Assembly (NCBI GenBank): GCA_015488855.1
Contig: WFMY01000022.1
Coordinates: forward strand, 1-18,305
Source of the DNA: Helicobacteraceae bacterium
GTDB taxonomy: Bacteria > Campylobacterota > Campylobacteria > Campylobacterales > Sulfurimonadaceae
Direction: 5' to 3'
Length of the DNA: 18,305 nt
Below are positions 6,224 through 13,717 of the stretch, piece by piece. The notes under the pieces were generated by a model. The model had not been told where the DNA came from, did no database searches, and saw only the letters and a list, made by a program, of their open reading frames with translations. The translations under genes were made by a program, and so were the position numbers. How positions within the stretch are numbered: the first letter of the stretch is position 1; the number at the start of each line of letters is the position of its first letter.

Positions 6224-6837
6224 TGAGCGCAATCGTTTTAAATGAAAAAATGGAAAAAGCATCTGAGTTAGCATTACCTGAGTCTTTCTCAGGTATCAAC
6301 CCTCATAACCTTTACCTTTATGTAAAGTCTGCTCAAGCTGCACAGCGTGCAAATACAGCAACAGCTAAGGGTAGAAGTGAAGTTCGCGGTGGTGGTAAAA
6401 AACCATGGGCTCAAAAAGGTGGCGGGCGTGCCCGTGCTGGTTCTCGTCGTTCTCCTATCTTCGTAGGTGGTGGTAAGGCATTTGGTCCACATAATGACCG
6501 TAACTATAACCTTAAAGTAAATAAAAAGCAAAAGAAACTTGCTTTAAACTTTGCTTTAAATGAGCATGCACAAAATGGAACTTTGTTTATCGTTGATAAC
6601 ATTGAAATAGCCTCTGGTAAAACTAAAGACGCAAATGCAATGTTTAAACTACTTAACCAAAGAGATACTCTTTTTGTAAAATCTTTATTGGATGAGCCTA
6701 CATTTTTAGCTTTTGAGAATTTATCTCAAACTTATGTAATCGAATCTAATGAGTTAAACGCATACTTAGCTGCAAACTATCGTTCGTTAGTGATAGAAAA
6801 AGCAGTATGGGAACAATTAACAAGCGAGGCTAAATAA
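6223..6837 (+). CDS. rplD: 50S ribosomal protein L4
   Basis: L4 lines the exit tunnel and helps 23S rRNA fold. The 204-residue product has the tunnel-loop signature EVRGGGKKPWAQKGGGRARA followed by GSRRSPIFVGGGKAFGP, the region where macrolide-resistance changes occur in other bacteria; nothing here looks like a known resistance change. The C-terminal alpha/beta domain follows. In E. coli L4 represses the S10 operon through a leader RNA; the leader here is too short to hold that structure. It overlaps both neighbours by one base. Confidence 0.97.
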   Translation: MSAIVLNEKMEKASELALPESFSGINPHNLYLYVKSAQAAQRANTATAKGRSEVRGGGKKPWAQKGGGRARAGSRRSPIFVGGGKAFGPHNDRNYNLKVNKKQKKLALNFALNEHAQNGTLFIVDNIEIASGKTKDANAMFKLLNQRDTLFVKSLLDEPTFLAFENLSQTYVIESNELNAYLAANYRSLVIEKAVWEQLTSEAK

Positions 6838-7118
6838 TGGCTGATATTACAGATATTAAATCTATTTTATATACAGAGAAGACTTTAGATATGCAAGAGA
6901 GAAATGTAATCGTTGTTACAACTTCAGTGCGCATGTCTAAAACGGGTCTTAAAGAGGTTTTTCGTGAGTACTTTGGGATTGTTCCAAAAAATGTAAACTC
7001 ATTGAATCAAAGCGGAAAAGTTAAAATGTTCCGTGGTGTAAAAGGTAAACAGAATGACTTTAAAAAGTTTTATGTAACTTTACCTGAAGGTGCACAAATA
7101 GAAAGTTTGGCGGTATAA
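6837..7118 (+). CDS. rplW: 50S ribosomal protein L23
   Basis: L23 sits at the exit of the peptide tunnel and is a docking point for trigger factor and the signal recognition particle. The 93-residue product has the family layout with an ITDIKSILYTEKTLDMQE N-terminal block and the loop KVKMFRGVKGKQNDFKK. The YTEK segment corresponds to the more usual P-x-x-TEK. It starts within the rplD stop codon (TAATG) and lies 1 nt before rplB. Confidence 0.95.
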   Translation: MADITDIKSILYTEKTLDMQERNVIVVTTSVRMSKTGLKEVFREYFGIVPKNVNSLNQSGKVKMFRGVKGKQNDFKKFYVTLPEGAQIESLAV

Positions 7119-7119
7119 C

Positions 7120-7965
7120 ATGGCAATTAAAACTTATAGACCAATAACTCCGTCTCGTCGTTTTTTTACAAATGTTGATTCTTCTGATATTACAGCAAAA
7201 GCGAGTGTAAGAAGTCTTCTTAAAAAGCTTCCTGTACATGCTGGTCGTAATTCAAATGGTCGTATTACTTCTCGTCATAAAGAGGGTGGAGCTAAAAAAC
7301 TATACCGTATCATAGATTTCAAAAGAAATAAATTTGATATTCCTGGTACAGTAAGCGCTATCGAGTATGATCCATACCGCAATTGTCGTATTGCTCTTAT
7401 CGCATATGCTGATGGTGAAAAGAGATATATCCTTCACCCCAAAGATCTTGAAGTTGGTGATGTTGTTAACTCTGCTGAATCTGGTTTAGATGTTAAGCCT
7501 GGTAATACAATGAAGTTAAAAAATATACCTATTGGTACATTGATTCACAATATTGAGCTTAAAACTGGTAAGGGCGGACAAATGTGTCGTTCAGCTGGAA
7601 CAAGTGCTCAGATTATGGGTCGTGATGGTAAGTATGTTTCACTTCGTATGCCTTCATCAGAGATGCGTTTAGTATTGGGTGAGTGTTTAGCAACTGTTGG
7701 TTCAGTTGGCAACGAAGAGTATAGCAATATTGTTATCGCAAAAGCTGGTCGTCAGCGTCACTTAGGTATTCGTCCTCAAACTCGTGGTTCTGCTATGAAC
7801 CCAATTGATCACCCACATGGTGGTGGTGAAGGTAAAACGAACTCAGGTCGTCACCCAGTTACTCCTTGGGGTAAACCAACAAAGGGTGCTAAAACTCGTC
7901 GTAAAAAAGCTAGTGATAAACTAATAATCACTCGCCGTAAACCAAATGCAAAAAGGGTAGGATAA
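7120..7965 (+). CDS. rplB: 50S ribosomal protein L2
   Basis: L2 is a primary 23S rRNA binder needed for subunit joining and peptidyl-transferase activity. The 281-residue product is a little longer than E. coli L2. It shows KTYRPITPSRRF, GRNSNGRITSRHKEGGAKK, an OB-like and SH3-like core, and the conserved SAMNPIDHPHGGGEGK segment with His231 and His233, which includes the invariant histidine near the catalytic centre. A basic tail ends the protein. It lies one base from both rplW and rpsS. Confidence 0.98.
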   Translation: MAIKTYRPITPSRRFFTNVDSSDITAKASVRSLLKKLPVHAGRNSNGRITSRHKEGGAKKLYRIIDFKRNKFDIPGTVSAIEYDPYRNCRIALIAYADGEKRYILHPKDLEVGDVVNSAESGLDVKPGNTMKLKNIPIGTLIHNIELKTGKGGQMCRSAGTSAQIMGRDGKYVSLRMPSSEMRLVLGECLATVGSVGNEEYSNIVIAKAGRQRHLGIRPQTRGSAMNPIDHPHGGGEGKTNSGRHPVTPWGKPTKGAKTRRKKASDKLIITRRKPNAKRVG

Positions 7966-7966
7966 G

Positions 7967-8242
7967 ATGGCTCGTTCAGTAAAAAAAGGTCCATTCATTG
8001 ATGACCATTTAATGAAAAAAGTTGTTGCAGCTAAGGCTGAAAATAATAAGAAACCTATAAAAACTTGGTCAAGAAGATCTATGGTTATTCCTGATATGGT
8101 TGGTTTAACATTTAATGTTCACAACGGACGACAATTCGTTCCTGTATATGTTACAGAGAATCATATTGGATATAAACTTGGTGAGTTTTCACCAACTCGT
8201 ACATTTAAGGGCCACAAGGGCTCTGTTCAGAAGAAGGTGTAA
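7967..8242 (+). CDS. rpsS: 30S ribosomal protein S19
   Basis: S19 binds the head of the small subunit with S13 and contacts tRNA at the A site. The 91-residue product is standard length and shows ARSVKKGPFIDDHLMKKV, TWSRRSMVIPDMVGLT and HNGRQFVPVYVTENHIGYKL followed by GEFSPTR. It lies 1 nt after rplB and 2 nt before rplV. Confidence 0.98.
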   Translation: MARSVKKGPFIDDHLMKKVVAAKAENNKKPIKTWSRRSMVIPDMVGLTFNVHNGRQFVPVYVTENHIGYKLGEFSPTRTFKGHKGSVQKKV

Positions 8243-8244
8243 TC

Positions 8245-8562
8245 ATGGCTAAAGCATTATTAAAGTTTATCCGTGTATCACCAATCAAATCTCGTCTTAT
8301 CGCAAGAGAGATTCAAGGTATGAATGCTGAAGAGGCTCTAGCAGCTTTAGAGTTCACACCAAACAAAGCGGCTAAAATCATCTATAAGGTACTTGCATCT
8401 GCAGTAGCAAATAGTGGCAATGAAGCTAGTGACTGTGTCGTAACATCTTGTCGTGTTGATAATGGTCCAGTTCTTAAGCGTTTTCGCCCAAGAGCTCGTG
8501 GTATGGCATCGGGAATCCGTAAGCCAACAGCACATATCTTAGTAGAAGTAGAGGGTAAATAA
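8245..8562 (+). CDS. rplV: 50S ribosomal protein L22
   Basis: L22 has a globular domain on the ribosome surface and a long hairpin that lines the peptide tunnel. The 105-residue product shows the N-terminal RVSPIKSRLIAREIQGMNAE block, NKAAKIIYKVLASAVANSGN, and the tunnel hairpin around RFRPRARGMASGIRKPTAHI. The hairpin has no insertion or deletion of the kind linked to macrolide resistance. It lies 2 nt from each neighbour. Confidence 0.97.
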   Translation: MAKALLKFIRVSPIKSRLIAREIQGMNAEEALAALEFTPNKAAKIIYKVLASAVANSGNEASDCVVTSCRVDNGPVLKRFRPRARGMASGIRKPTAHILVEVEGK

Positions 8563-8564
8563 TT

Positions 8565-9272
8565 ATGGGTCATAAAATTAATCCTATTGGTTTGCGTCTT
8601 GGTATCAACCGTAACTGGGAATCTCGTTGGTTCCCTGACTTTAAGACTGCAGCAGCATCTTTAGGTGAAGATTACAAGATTAGAACTTATTTGAAAAAAG
8701 AACTTTATTATGCTGGTGTTGCAAACATCATCATTGAAAGAACTGTAAAGCGTCTTCGTGTAACTATCGTTGCAGCTCGTCCTGGTATTATTATTGGGAA
8801 AAAGGGTGCAGACATTGAGAAACTTAAAATAAATCTTCAAAAACTTATAGGTAAAAATATATCTGTAAACATCAAAGAAGAGAAAAAAGCAAATACTTCC
8901 GCACAGTTAGTAGCTGAGAATGTAGCTACGCAACTAGAGCGTCGTATCGCTTTTAGAAGAGCTATGAAAAAAGTTATGCAAAATGCACAAAGAAGTGGTG
9001 CTAAAGGTATCAAAGTAGCAGTTGCAGGTCGTTTAGGCGGTGCTGAGATGGCTCGTACTGAGTGGTATTTAGAAGGTCGTGTCCCTCTTCACACACTTCG
9101 TGCTAAGATTGATTATGGTTTCGCTGAAGCACATACTCAATATGGAATCATCGGTATCAAAGTATGGATTTTTAAAGGTGAAGTGCTTACTAAAGGTGTA
9201 CCAGTTGAAGTAGCTGACGAGAAAAAAGAGCGTCCTCGTAAGAGAGCTCCAAGAAAAGAAAAGGCGGAATAG
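8565..9272 (+). CDS. rpsC: 30S ribosomal protein S3
   Basis: S3 lies at the mRNA entry channel and takes part in the ribosomal helicase. The 235-residue product has MGHKINPIGLRLGINRNW, a type II KH domain with the loop ARPGIIIGKKGADIEKL (GKKG as the GxxG motif), and the C-terminal domain ending KVWIFKGEVL. A basic tail of about 25 residues rich in Lys, Arg and Glu follows. It starts 2 nt after rplV and ends 3 nt before rplP. Confidence 0.97.
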   Translation: MGHKINPIGLRLGINRNWESRWFPDFKTAAASLGEDYKIRTYLKKELYYAGVANIIIERTVKRLRVTIVAARPGIIIGKKGADIEKLKINLQKLIGKNISVNIKEEKKANTSAQLVAENVATQLERRIAFRRAMKKVMQNAQRSGAKGIKVAVAGRLGGAEMARTEWYLEGRVPLHTLRAKIDYGFAEAHTQYGIIGIKVWIFKGEVLTKGVPVEVADEKKERPRKRAPRKEKAE

Positions 9273-9275
9273 ATT

Positions 9276-9701
9276 ATGTTGATGCCAAAAAGAACAAAAT
9301 ACCGTAAAATGATGAAAGGGCGTAACCGTGGTTATGCTCGTAGTGGATATTCATTAGCATTTGGTGATATAGCTATTAAAGCTGTTGAAGCAGGTCGTAT
9401 CAACTCTCGTCAACTTGAAGCTGCTCGTATTACAGCTACTCGTGCGATTAATCGTACTGGTAAGATCTGGATTAGAGTATTTCCTGCTAAACCTCTCACT
9501 AAACGCCCTCTTGAAGTGCGTATGGGTAAGGGTAAAGGTCCAATCGATCAGTATGTTATGAATATTAAGCCTGGTCGTATCATTTTTGAAATGGCTGGTG
9601 TAAATGAAGATTTAGCGCGTAAAGCATTAACTCTTGCGATTCACAAACTACCGTTCAAAACAAAAATAATCACTGCGGAGATGAACAATGAATTATTCTG
9701 A
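9276..9701 (+). CDS. rplP: 50S ribosomal protein L16
   Basis: L16 organises the A-site tRNA region of the large subunit. The 141-residue product is near the usual length and shows MPKRTKYRKMMKGRNRG, RQLEAARITATRAINRTGKI and GKGKGPIDQYVMNIKPG. The first ATG (9276) is used because the family normally opens with two residues before PKRT; the ATG at 9282 would drop only Met-Leu. The conserved Arg of the RMGKGKG segment, a hydroxylation site in E. coli L16, is present. The stop lies 14 nt inside rpmC. Confidence 0.97.
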   Translation: MLMPKRTKYRKMMKGRNRGYARSGYSLAFGDIAIKAVEAGRINSRQLEAARITATRAINRTGKIWIRVFPAKPLTKRPLEVRMGKGKGPIDQYVMNIKPGRIIFEMAGVNEDLARKALTLAIHKLPFKTKIITAEMNNELF

Positions 9702-9888
9702 TTTATCGGGTAAAACTGTAGCTGAATTAACTGCTATGCTTAAAGAGAAAAAAACTGAGCTTTTTACTCTTAAGATTAAAAAACAGATGATGCAACTTCA
9801 AAACACTAGTGAACTAAGTGTTGCAAAAAAAGATATTGCACGCATTAATACTGCAATAACTGTAGCCAATACAGCTGTTGTGAAGTAA
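9688..9888 (+). CDS. rpmC: 50S ribosomal protein L29
   Basis: L29 is a small two-helix protein near the tunnel exit that helps trigger factor bind. The 66-residue product is typical, with MNYSDLSGKTVAELTAMLKE and a long charged helix ending in KKDIARINTAI. Its start lies 14 nt before the rplP stop, the largest overlap in the cluster, with a GGAG ribosome site inside rplP; the two genes are probably translationally coupled. Confidence 0.93.
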   Translation: MNYSDLSGKTVAELTAMLKEKKTELFTLKIKKQMMQLQNTSELSVAKKDIARINTAITVANTAVVK

Positions 9889-9899
9889 GGGGTGAGATA

Positions 9900-10145
9900 A
9901 TGACACACAAACGAGAAATTCAAGGTAAAGTTGTAAAGATTTCAGGCGATAAAACAGTGAGCATCATTGTTGAGCGTCGTGTAATGCATCCTCGTTACCA
10001 TAAAGTTGTAAAAAAGTTCAAAAAATATCTTATCCATGATGAGAAGAATGAACTTAAAGTAGGAGACGAAATTATCGCAAGAGAATGTCGTCCACTTTCT
10101 AAGACTAAATCTTTTAGACTTAAATCAGTAGTAGGAGCGGTGTAA
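9900..10145 (+). CDS. rpsQ: 30S ribosomal protein S17
   Basis: S17 is an OB-fold protein that binds the 5' domain of 16S rRNA early in assembly. The 81-residue product shows KREIQGKVVKISGDKTVSII, ERRVMHPRYHKVVKKFKKYL and the VGDEIIARECRPLSKTKSFR block. A GGGGTGA segment 3-9 nt before the ATG serves as ribosome site. It shares one base with rplN. Confidence 0.97.
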   Translation: MTHKREIQGKVVKISGDKTVSIIVERRVMHPRYHKVVKKFKKYLIHDEKNELKVGDEIIARECRPLSKTKSFRLKSVVGAV

Positions 10146-10513
10146 TGATCCAAGGTTTTACTCGTTTAAATGTAGCTGATAATACAGGTGCTAAAGAGAT
10201 TATGTGTATTAAAGTGCTTGGTGGTTCTAAGCGTCGTTATGCATCAGTAGGTGACGTTATCGTTGCTTCTGTAAAAAAAGCGACTCCAACTGCTAAAGTT
10301 AAAAAAGGTAAGGTGGTTAAAGCTGTTGTCGTAAGAACGCACAAAGAGATTCAGCGTGAAAATGGTTCTCTTATTCGTTTTGATGACAATGCAGCTGTAA
10401 TCCTTGATGATAAAAGAGAGCCAATCGGTACTCGTATCTTTGGACCTGTTGGTCGTGAAGTTCGTTATGCTGGTTTCATGAAGATTGTTTCTCTTGCGCC
10501 GGAGGTTGTTTAA
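10145..10513 (+). CDS. rplN: 50S ribosomal protein L14
   Basis: L14 forms part of the subunit interface with L19 and is the target of the silencing factor RsfS in other bacteria. The 122-residue product is exactly the usual length and shows MIQGFTRLNVADNTGAKEIM, VGDVIVASVKKATP and GTRIFGPVGREVR. It shares one base with rpsQ and one with rplX. Confidence 0.98.
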   Translation: MIQGFTRLNVADNTGAKEIMCIKVLGGSKRRYASVGDVIVASVKKATPTAKVKKGKVVKAVVVRTHKEIQRENGSLIRFDDNAAVILDDKREPIGTRIFGPVGREVRYAGFMKIVSLAPEVV

Positions 10514-10743
10514 TGGCAAAGTTTAATTTCAAAAAAGGCGATACTGTTGAGATCATCGCTGGAGATGACCGTGGGACTAAGGCTACTGTTTTAGCAGTAA
10601 TGCCTAAGAAAAACAAGGTTATCGTTGAGGGTTGTAAGATTGCTAAAAAAGCTATCAAACCAACTGAAGAGAACGCAAAAGGCGGGCATATCAATAAAGA
10701 GATGCCAATAGACGCTTCAAATGTTCGTAAAGTGGAGGCATAA
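10513..10743 (+). CDS. rplX: 50S ribosomal protein L24
   Basis: L24 starts assembly of the large subunit by binding the 5' end of 23S rRNA. The 76-residue product has the KOW motif (FKKGDTVEIIAGDDRGTKAT) and the KPTEENAKGGHINKEMPI block. It is shorter than the E. coli protein of about 100 residues, ending soon after DASNVRKVEA; the C-terminal region of longer homologues is absent. It lies 2 nt before rplE. Confidence 0.95.
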   Translation: MAKFNFKKGDTVEIIAGDDRGTKATVLAVMPKKNKVIVEGCKIAKKAIKPTEENAKGGHINKEMPIDASNVRKVEA

Positions 10744-10745
10744 TA

Positions 10746-11291
10746 ATGGCACGCTTAAAAGAAAAATACTTAGGTTTAAAAGCTGAGTTGCAAAAAGAGT
10801 TAGATATTAAAAACCCTATGCAGACACCAAAACTTGAAAAAGTTATCATCTCTGTAGGTGCTGGTTTCGCAATGAAAGATAACAAACTCATTAAAAATAT
10901 TGAAGACACTATTACTACTATTGCTGGTCAAAAAGCAACTACAGTAATTGCGAAAAAATCTGTTGCAGGTTTTAAAGTTCGTGAGGGTATGCCAGTCGGT
11001 ATTCGTGTTACACTTCGTGGTGAAAATATGTTCAATTTCTTCGATCGTCTCGTGTCTATTGCACTTCCTCGTGTAAAAGATTTCCGTGGAGTTGCTAGAA
11101 ATGGTTTTGACGGTCGTGGTAATTTCAACTTTGGTTTACAAGAGCAATTGATCTTTCCAGAGATTACTTATGACTCAATCATGCAAATTCATGGTATGAA
11201 TATCACTGTTGTAACATCAGCAGATACAGATAAGGCAGGATTTGCTCTCTTAGAGAAATTAGGTATGCCTTTTACAAAAGGGAGTAACTAA
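10746..11291 (+). CDS. rplE: 50S ribosomal protein L5
   Basis: L5 binds 5S rRNA in the central protuberance and contacts P-site tRNA. The 181-residue product is normal length, with MQTPKLEKVIISVGAGFA, KKSVAGFKVREGMPVGIRVT and FRGVARNGFDGRGNFNFGLQ. In E. coli the S8 repressor site of the spc operon overlaps the start of this gene; I see no comparable hairpin here, and the best structures lie before rpsH instead. It shares one base with rpsN. Confidence 0.97.
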   Translation: MARLKEKYLGLKAELQKELDIKNPMQTPKLEKVIISVGAGFAMKDNKLIKNIEDTITTIAGQKATTVIAKKSVAGFKVREGMPVGIRVTLRGENMFNFFDRLVSIALPRVKDFRGVARNGFDGRGNFNFGLQEQLIFPEITYDSIMQIHGMNITVVTSADTDKAGFALLEKLGMPFTKGSN

Positions 11292-11476
11292 TGGCTAAGA
11301 AATCAATGATCGCTAAAGCGGCAAGAACTCCAAAGTTCAAAGTTCGTGGTTATACAAGATGTCAGATTTGTGGTCGTCCACACTCTGTTCTTCGTGACTT
11401 CGGAATCTGTCGTGTTTGTTTTAGAAAAATGGCAAATGAGGGATTAATCCCAGGTGTTAGAAAGTCTAGTTGGTAG
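11291..11476 (+). CDS. rpsN: 30S ribosomal protein S14, zinc-binding type
   Basis: S14 is a head protein of the small subunit. The 61-residue product is the short form with an intact zinc ribbon: Cys24-x2-Cys27 and Cys40-x2-Cys43 (CQICGRPHSVLRDFGICRVC). No zinc-free paralogue is in the window, so this copy would need zinc. The C-terminal block ends LIPGVRKSSW. It overlaps rplE by one base, and is followed by the only long gap inside the cluster. Confidence 0.97.
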   Translation: MAKKSMIAKAARTPKFKVRGYTRCQICGRPHSVLRDFGICRVCFRKMANEGLIPGVRKSSW

Positions 11477-11490
11477 GCAATAGCCTCCCA
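11471..11490 (+). promoter_or_regulatory. Hairpin over the rpsN stop codon
   Basis: TGG-T-AGGC (11471-11478) pairs with GCCT-C-CCA (11483-11490) across an AATA loop: seven pairs with one mismatch. The rpsN stop codon lies in the left arm. No U-tract follows, so it is not a typical terminator. It may slow RNA decay or processing at the boundary between the two halves of the spc genes. Confidence 0.35.
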
Positions 11491-11511
11491 TTTAGAAACT
11501 CCTAACAATTA

Positions 11512-11536
11512 GCAGTTTAACTTTGGTTGAACTTGC
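11512..11536 (+). promoter_or_regulatory. Hairpin before rpsH
   Basis: GCAGTTTAAC (11512-11521) pairs with GTTGAACTTGC (11526-11536) across a TTTG loop, giving ten pairs with one G-U pair and one bulged U. It ends 18 nt before the rpsH start, just ahead of the AAAGGAA ribosome site. A bulged stem directly before the S8 gene is a candidate for feedback binding by S8, which represses spc genes in E. coli; the link is inference only. Confidence 0.4.
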
Positions 11537-11554
11537 AAAATAAAGGAATTATTT

Positions 11555-11950
11555 ATGATAAATGATTTAGTATCAGATTCTTTAACGAGAATCCGTAATG
11601 CTGGTATGAGAAAACTAAGCACTACTACGCTTGTTCACTCTAAGAGTGTTGAAGCAATGGTAAATATCTTAGTTGATAAAGCTTACTTAGAAAGTGCTAA
11701 TGTTATTGAAGATGGCGTTAAAAAGAGTATAAAAGTTGTATTAAAATACGATGATAACGGTTCAGTTGTGATCAACGAGATGAAAAGAGTTTCTAAACCT
11801 GGAAGACGCGTTTACAAAGGTAAAGAAGATATCAAGCGTTTCAAAAATGGTTATGGAACTATTATAGTTTCTACTTCACATGGCGTACTACCAAATGACA
11901 AAGCTTATGAGCTTGGTATTGGTGGTGAAGTTATGTGTACGATTTGGTAG
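11555..11950 (+). CDS. rpsH: 30S ribosomal protein S8
   Basis: S8 binds helix 21 of 16S rRNA and in E. coli also represses the spc operon. The 131-residue product is standard length: MINDLVSDSLTRIRNAGMRK at the start and RFKNGYGTIIVSTSHGVL, then GGEVMCTIW at the end, where the STSHG loop is the main RNA-binding element. It follows the only 78-nt gap in the cluster, with AAAGGAA at 11542-11548 as ribosome site, so it may have its own control. Confidence 0.97.
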   Translation: MINDLVSDSLTRIRNAGMRKLSTTTLVHSKSVEAMVNILVDKAYLESANVIEDGVKKSIKVVLKYDDNGSVVINEMKRVSKPGRRVYKGKEDIKRFKNGYGTIIVSTSHGVLPNDKAYELGIGGEVMCTIW

Positions 11951-11959
11951 GGGTGAATT

Positions 11960-12496
11960 ATGTCAAGAATTGGTAAAAAACCCGTAGATTTCGGAGCTAA
12001 TATTAAAGTTAGCACAAATGGAGATATAATTACTTTTGTTGCTGGAAAAAATTCAGTTGATTTAGATACTAAAGGTAATGTTAATTTTTCCATAGATGGT
12101 ACTGTTTTAACTTTCGCTGTTAAAAGTGAAGCTAAAGAACATAGAGCATTTTGGGGAACATACCGTGCATTAGCACAAAATATAGTAACTGGTTTAACTG
12201 ATGGTTACTCTAAGCAATTAGAGATTAATGGTGTTGGTTATAGAGCTGCTGTTCAAGGTAAAATTTTAAACTTGCAACTTGGATTTTCTCATGATATCAA
12301 TTATGAGTTGCCAGAAGGTGTTAGCGCTGAAGTTGTAAAAAATGTTATTACTTTAAAGTCTCATGACAAGCAAAAGCTTGGTCAAGTAGCTGCAGAAGTG
12401 AGAAGTTTCCGTCCACCAGAGCCTTACAAAGGTAAGGGTGTTAAGTATATGGAAGAGCATATCGTGCGTAAAGCCGGTAAAACTGCTAGTAAGTAA
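11960..12496 (+). CDS. rplF: 50S ribosomal protein L6
   Basis: L6 lies near the factor-binding site of the large subunit. The 178-residue product is usual length with two repeated alpha/beta domains: SRIGKKPVDF at the start, NQEINGVGYRAAVQGK-like EINGVGYRAA in the second domain, and RSFRPPEPYKGKGVKYMEEH at the end. It lies 9 nt after rpsH, with AGGGGTGA as ribosome site. Confidence 0.97.
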   Translation: MSRIGKKPVDFGANIKVSTNGDIITFVAGKNSVDLDTKGNVNFSIDGTVLTFAVKSEAKEHRAFWGTYRALAQNIVTGLTDGYSKQLEINGVGYRAAVQGKILNLQLGFSHDINYELPEGVSAEVVKNVITLKSHDKQKLGQVAAEVRSFRPPEPYKGKGVKYMEEHIVRKAGKTASK

Positions 12497-12505
12497 GGAT
12501 AAAAG

Positions 12506-12862
12506 ATGAATGCAAAAGTATTAAAAAATAAAGTTGCTACTCGCCTAAAGCGTAAGCGTCGTATCCGTGCGAAAATCAGCGGGTGTGCTACACTTCCACG
12601 AATATCTGTTTTTCGTTCAAACCGTTATTTGAGTGTACAAGCTATTGATGATGTGACTGCAACAACGCTAGTTTCTCTTCACTCTAAAGTGACAGGATAC
12701 AAAGCAAACAAAGAGGGTGCGGCTGCACTAGGTGAGGCATTTGCTGCTAAACTAAAAGAGGCTAAAATTTCTGAGATTGTTTTTGATCGTAATGGTTACC
12801 AATACCACGGTGTTGTAGCTTCATTCGGTGATGCACTTCGTGCAAACGAAATTAAGTTCTAG
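12506..12862 (+). CDS. rplR: 50S ribosomal protein L18
   Basis: L18 binds 5S rRNA together with L5. The 118-residue product is typical: a basic N-terminus (RLKRKRRIRAKISG), the LPRISVFRSNRYLSVQAIDD strand block and the C-terminal FDRNGYQYHGVVASFGDALR. It lies 9 nt after rplF with AAGGA as ribosome site, and its TAG stop is part of the AGGAG site of rpsE. Confidence 0.97.
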   Translation: MNAKVLKNKVATRLKRKRRIRAKISGCATLPRISVFRSNRYLSVQAIDDVTATTLVSLHSKVTGYKANKEGAAALGEAFAAKLKEAKISEIVFDRNGYQYHGVVASFGDALRANEIKF

Positions 12863-12868
12863 GAGAGC

Positions 12869-13312
12869 ATGATGGAAATTAATAGAGATGATTTTGAAGA
12901 AGCGATTGTAAATATTGGTCGTGTAACAAAAGTTGTTAAAGGTGGTCGTAGATTTCGTTTTACTGCACTTGTTGTAGTTGGCGATAAAAAAGGTACGATT
13001 GGTTATGGTACAGGAAAAGCGAAAGAGGTTCCTGATGCTATTAAAAAAGCAGTAGATGAAGCGTTTAAAAATCTTACAACAGTAAGTATTAAAGGTACAA
13101 CTATTGCACACGATATTGAGCATAAATTTAATGCAAGTACAATTCTTTTAAAACCAGCATCTGAAGGTACTGGTGTTATCGCAGGTGGAGCAGCTCGTCC
13201 TGTTCTTGTACTTGCAGGTTTTCAAGATATACTTACAAAATCAATTGGCTCGAACAATCCAAATACACTAGTGCGCGCAACTGTTGAAGCACTAGGTCGT
13301 TTAAAAGGATAA
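12869..13312 (+). CDS. rpsE: 30S ribosomal protein S5
   Basis: S5 takes part in mRNA helicase activity and decoding accuracy. The 147-residue product has the N-terminal double-stranded RNA-binding fold (RVTKVVKGGRRFRFTALVVV, GYGTGKAKEVPDAIKKAV) and the C-terminal domain (GVIAGGAARPVLVLAGFQDI). Two adjacent ATGs are possible: 12869 lies 3 nt after AGGAG and 12872 lies 6 nt after it, so the second is the more likely start. No rpmD follows, unlike in most bacteria. Confidence 0.96.
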   Translation: MMEINRDDFEEAIVNIGRVTKVVKGGRRFRFTALVVVGDKKGTIGYGTGKAKEVPDAIKKAVDEAFKNLTTVSIKGTTIAHDIEHKFNASTILLKPASEGTGVIAGGAARPVLVLAGFQDILTKSIGSNNPNTLVRATVEALGRLKG

Positions 13313-13313
13313 G

Positions 13314-13715
13314 ATGATGGGTATTGAAAATTTATCTCCAGCTGAAGGTTCTACAAGTAACCGTAAAAGAGTTGGTCGTGGACAAGGTTCTGGTACTGGT
13401 AAGACTGCTTCTCGTGGTCAAAAAGGTCAAAAATCTCGTTCAGGTTATAAAAGAAAGAGAAACTTTATTGGTGGTCAGCTTCCATTAGCGAAGATTATGC
13501 CAAAAATTGGTTTTCACTCTAACAATGTTAAGCCTTATGTAATTAATGTTGAAAAAATTACTGCAGTTGCAGAACTTAGTGAGATCACCATGGAGAGCAT
13601 CCGTAGTGTTCACAAGATAGCTAACTCAGTTTCAAAAGTTAAATTAGTTGGAGCTCACGCGAAAGATTTAGCTTCTAAAATTAAAGACGACAGCGTTACA
13701 ACTACAGGTAAATAG
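13314..13715 (+). CDS. rplO: 50S ribosomal protein L15
   Basis: L15 is a late-assembly protein with a long extended N-terminal region. The 133-residue product shows the Gly, Arg and Lys-rich arm (NRKRVGRGQGSGTGKTASRG, then GYKRKRNFIGGQLPL) and a smaller C-terminal domain. ATGs at 13314 and 13317 are both possible; the second matches the usual opening better (MGIENLSPAEGS). It follows rpsE by 1 nt and precedes secY by 2 nt. Confidence 0.96.
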   Translation: MMGIENLSPAEGSTSNRKRVGRGQGSGTGKTASRGQKGQKSRSGYKRKRNFIGGQLPLAKIMPKIGFHSNNVKPYVINVEKITAVAELSEITMESIRSVHKIANSVSKVKLVGAHAKDLASKIKDDSVTTTGK

Positions 13716-13717
13716 TC

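Noticed and set aside
12821..13123. Open - strand frame of 100 codons opposite rplR and rpsE
   Set aside because: It is antisense to two certain ribosomal genes and its translation is rich in Cys, Asn and Phe in the manner of shadow frames.
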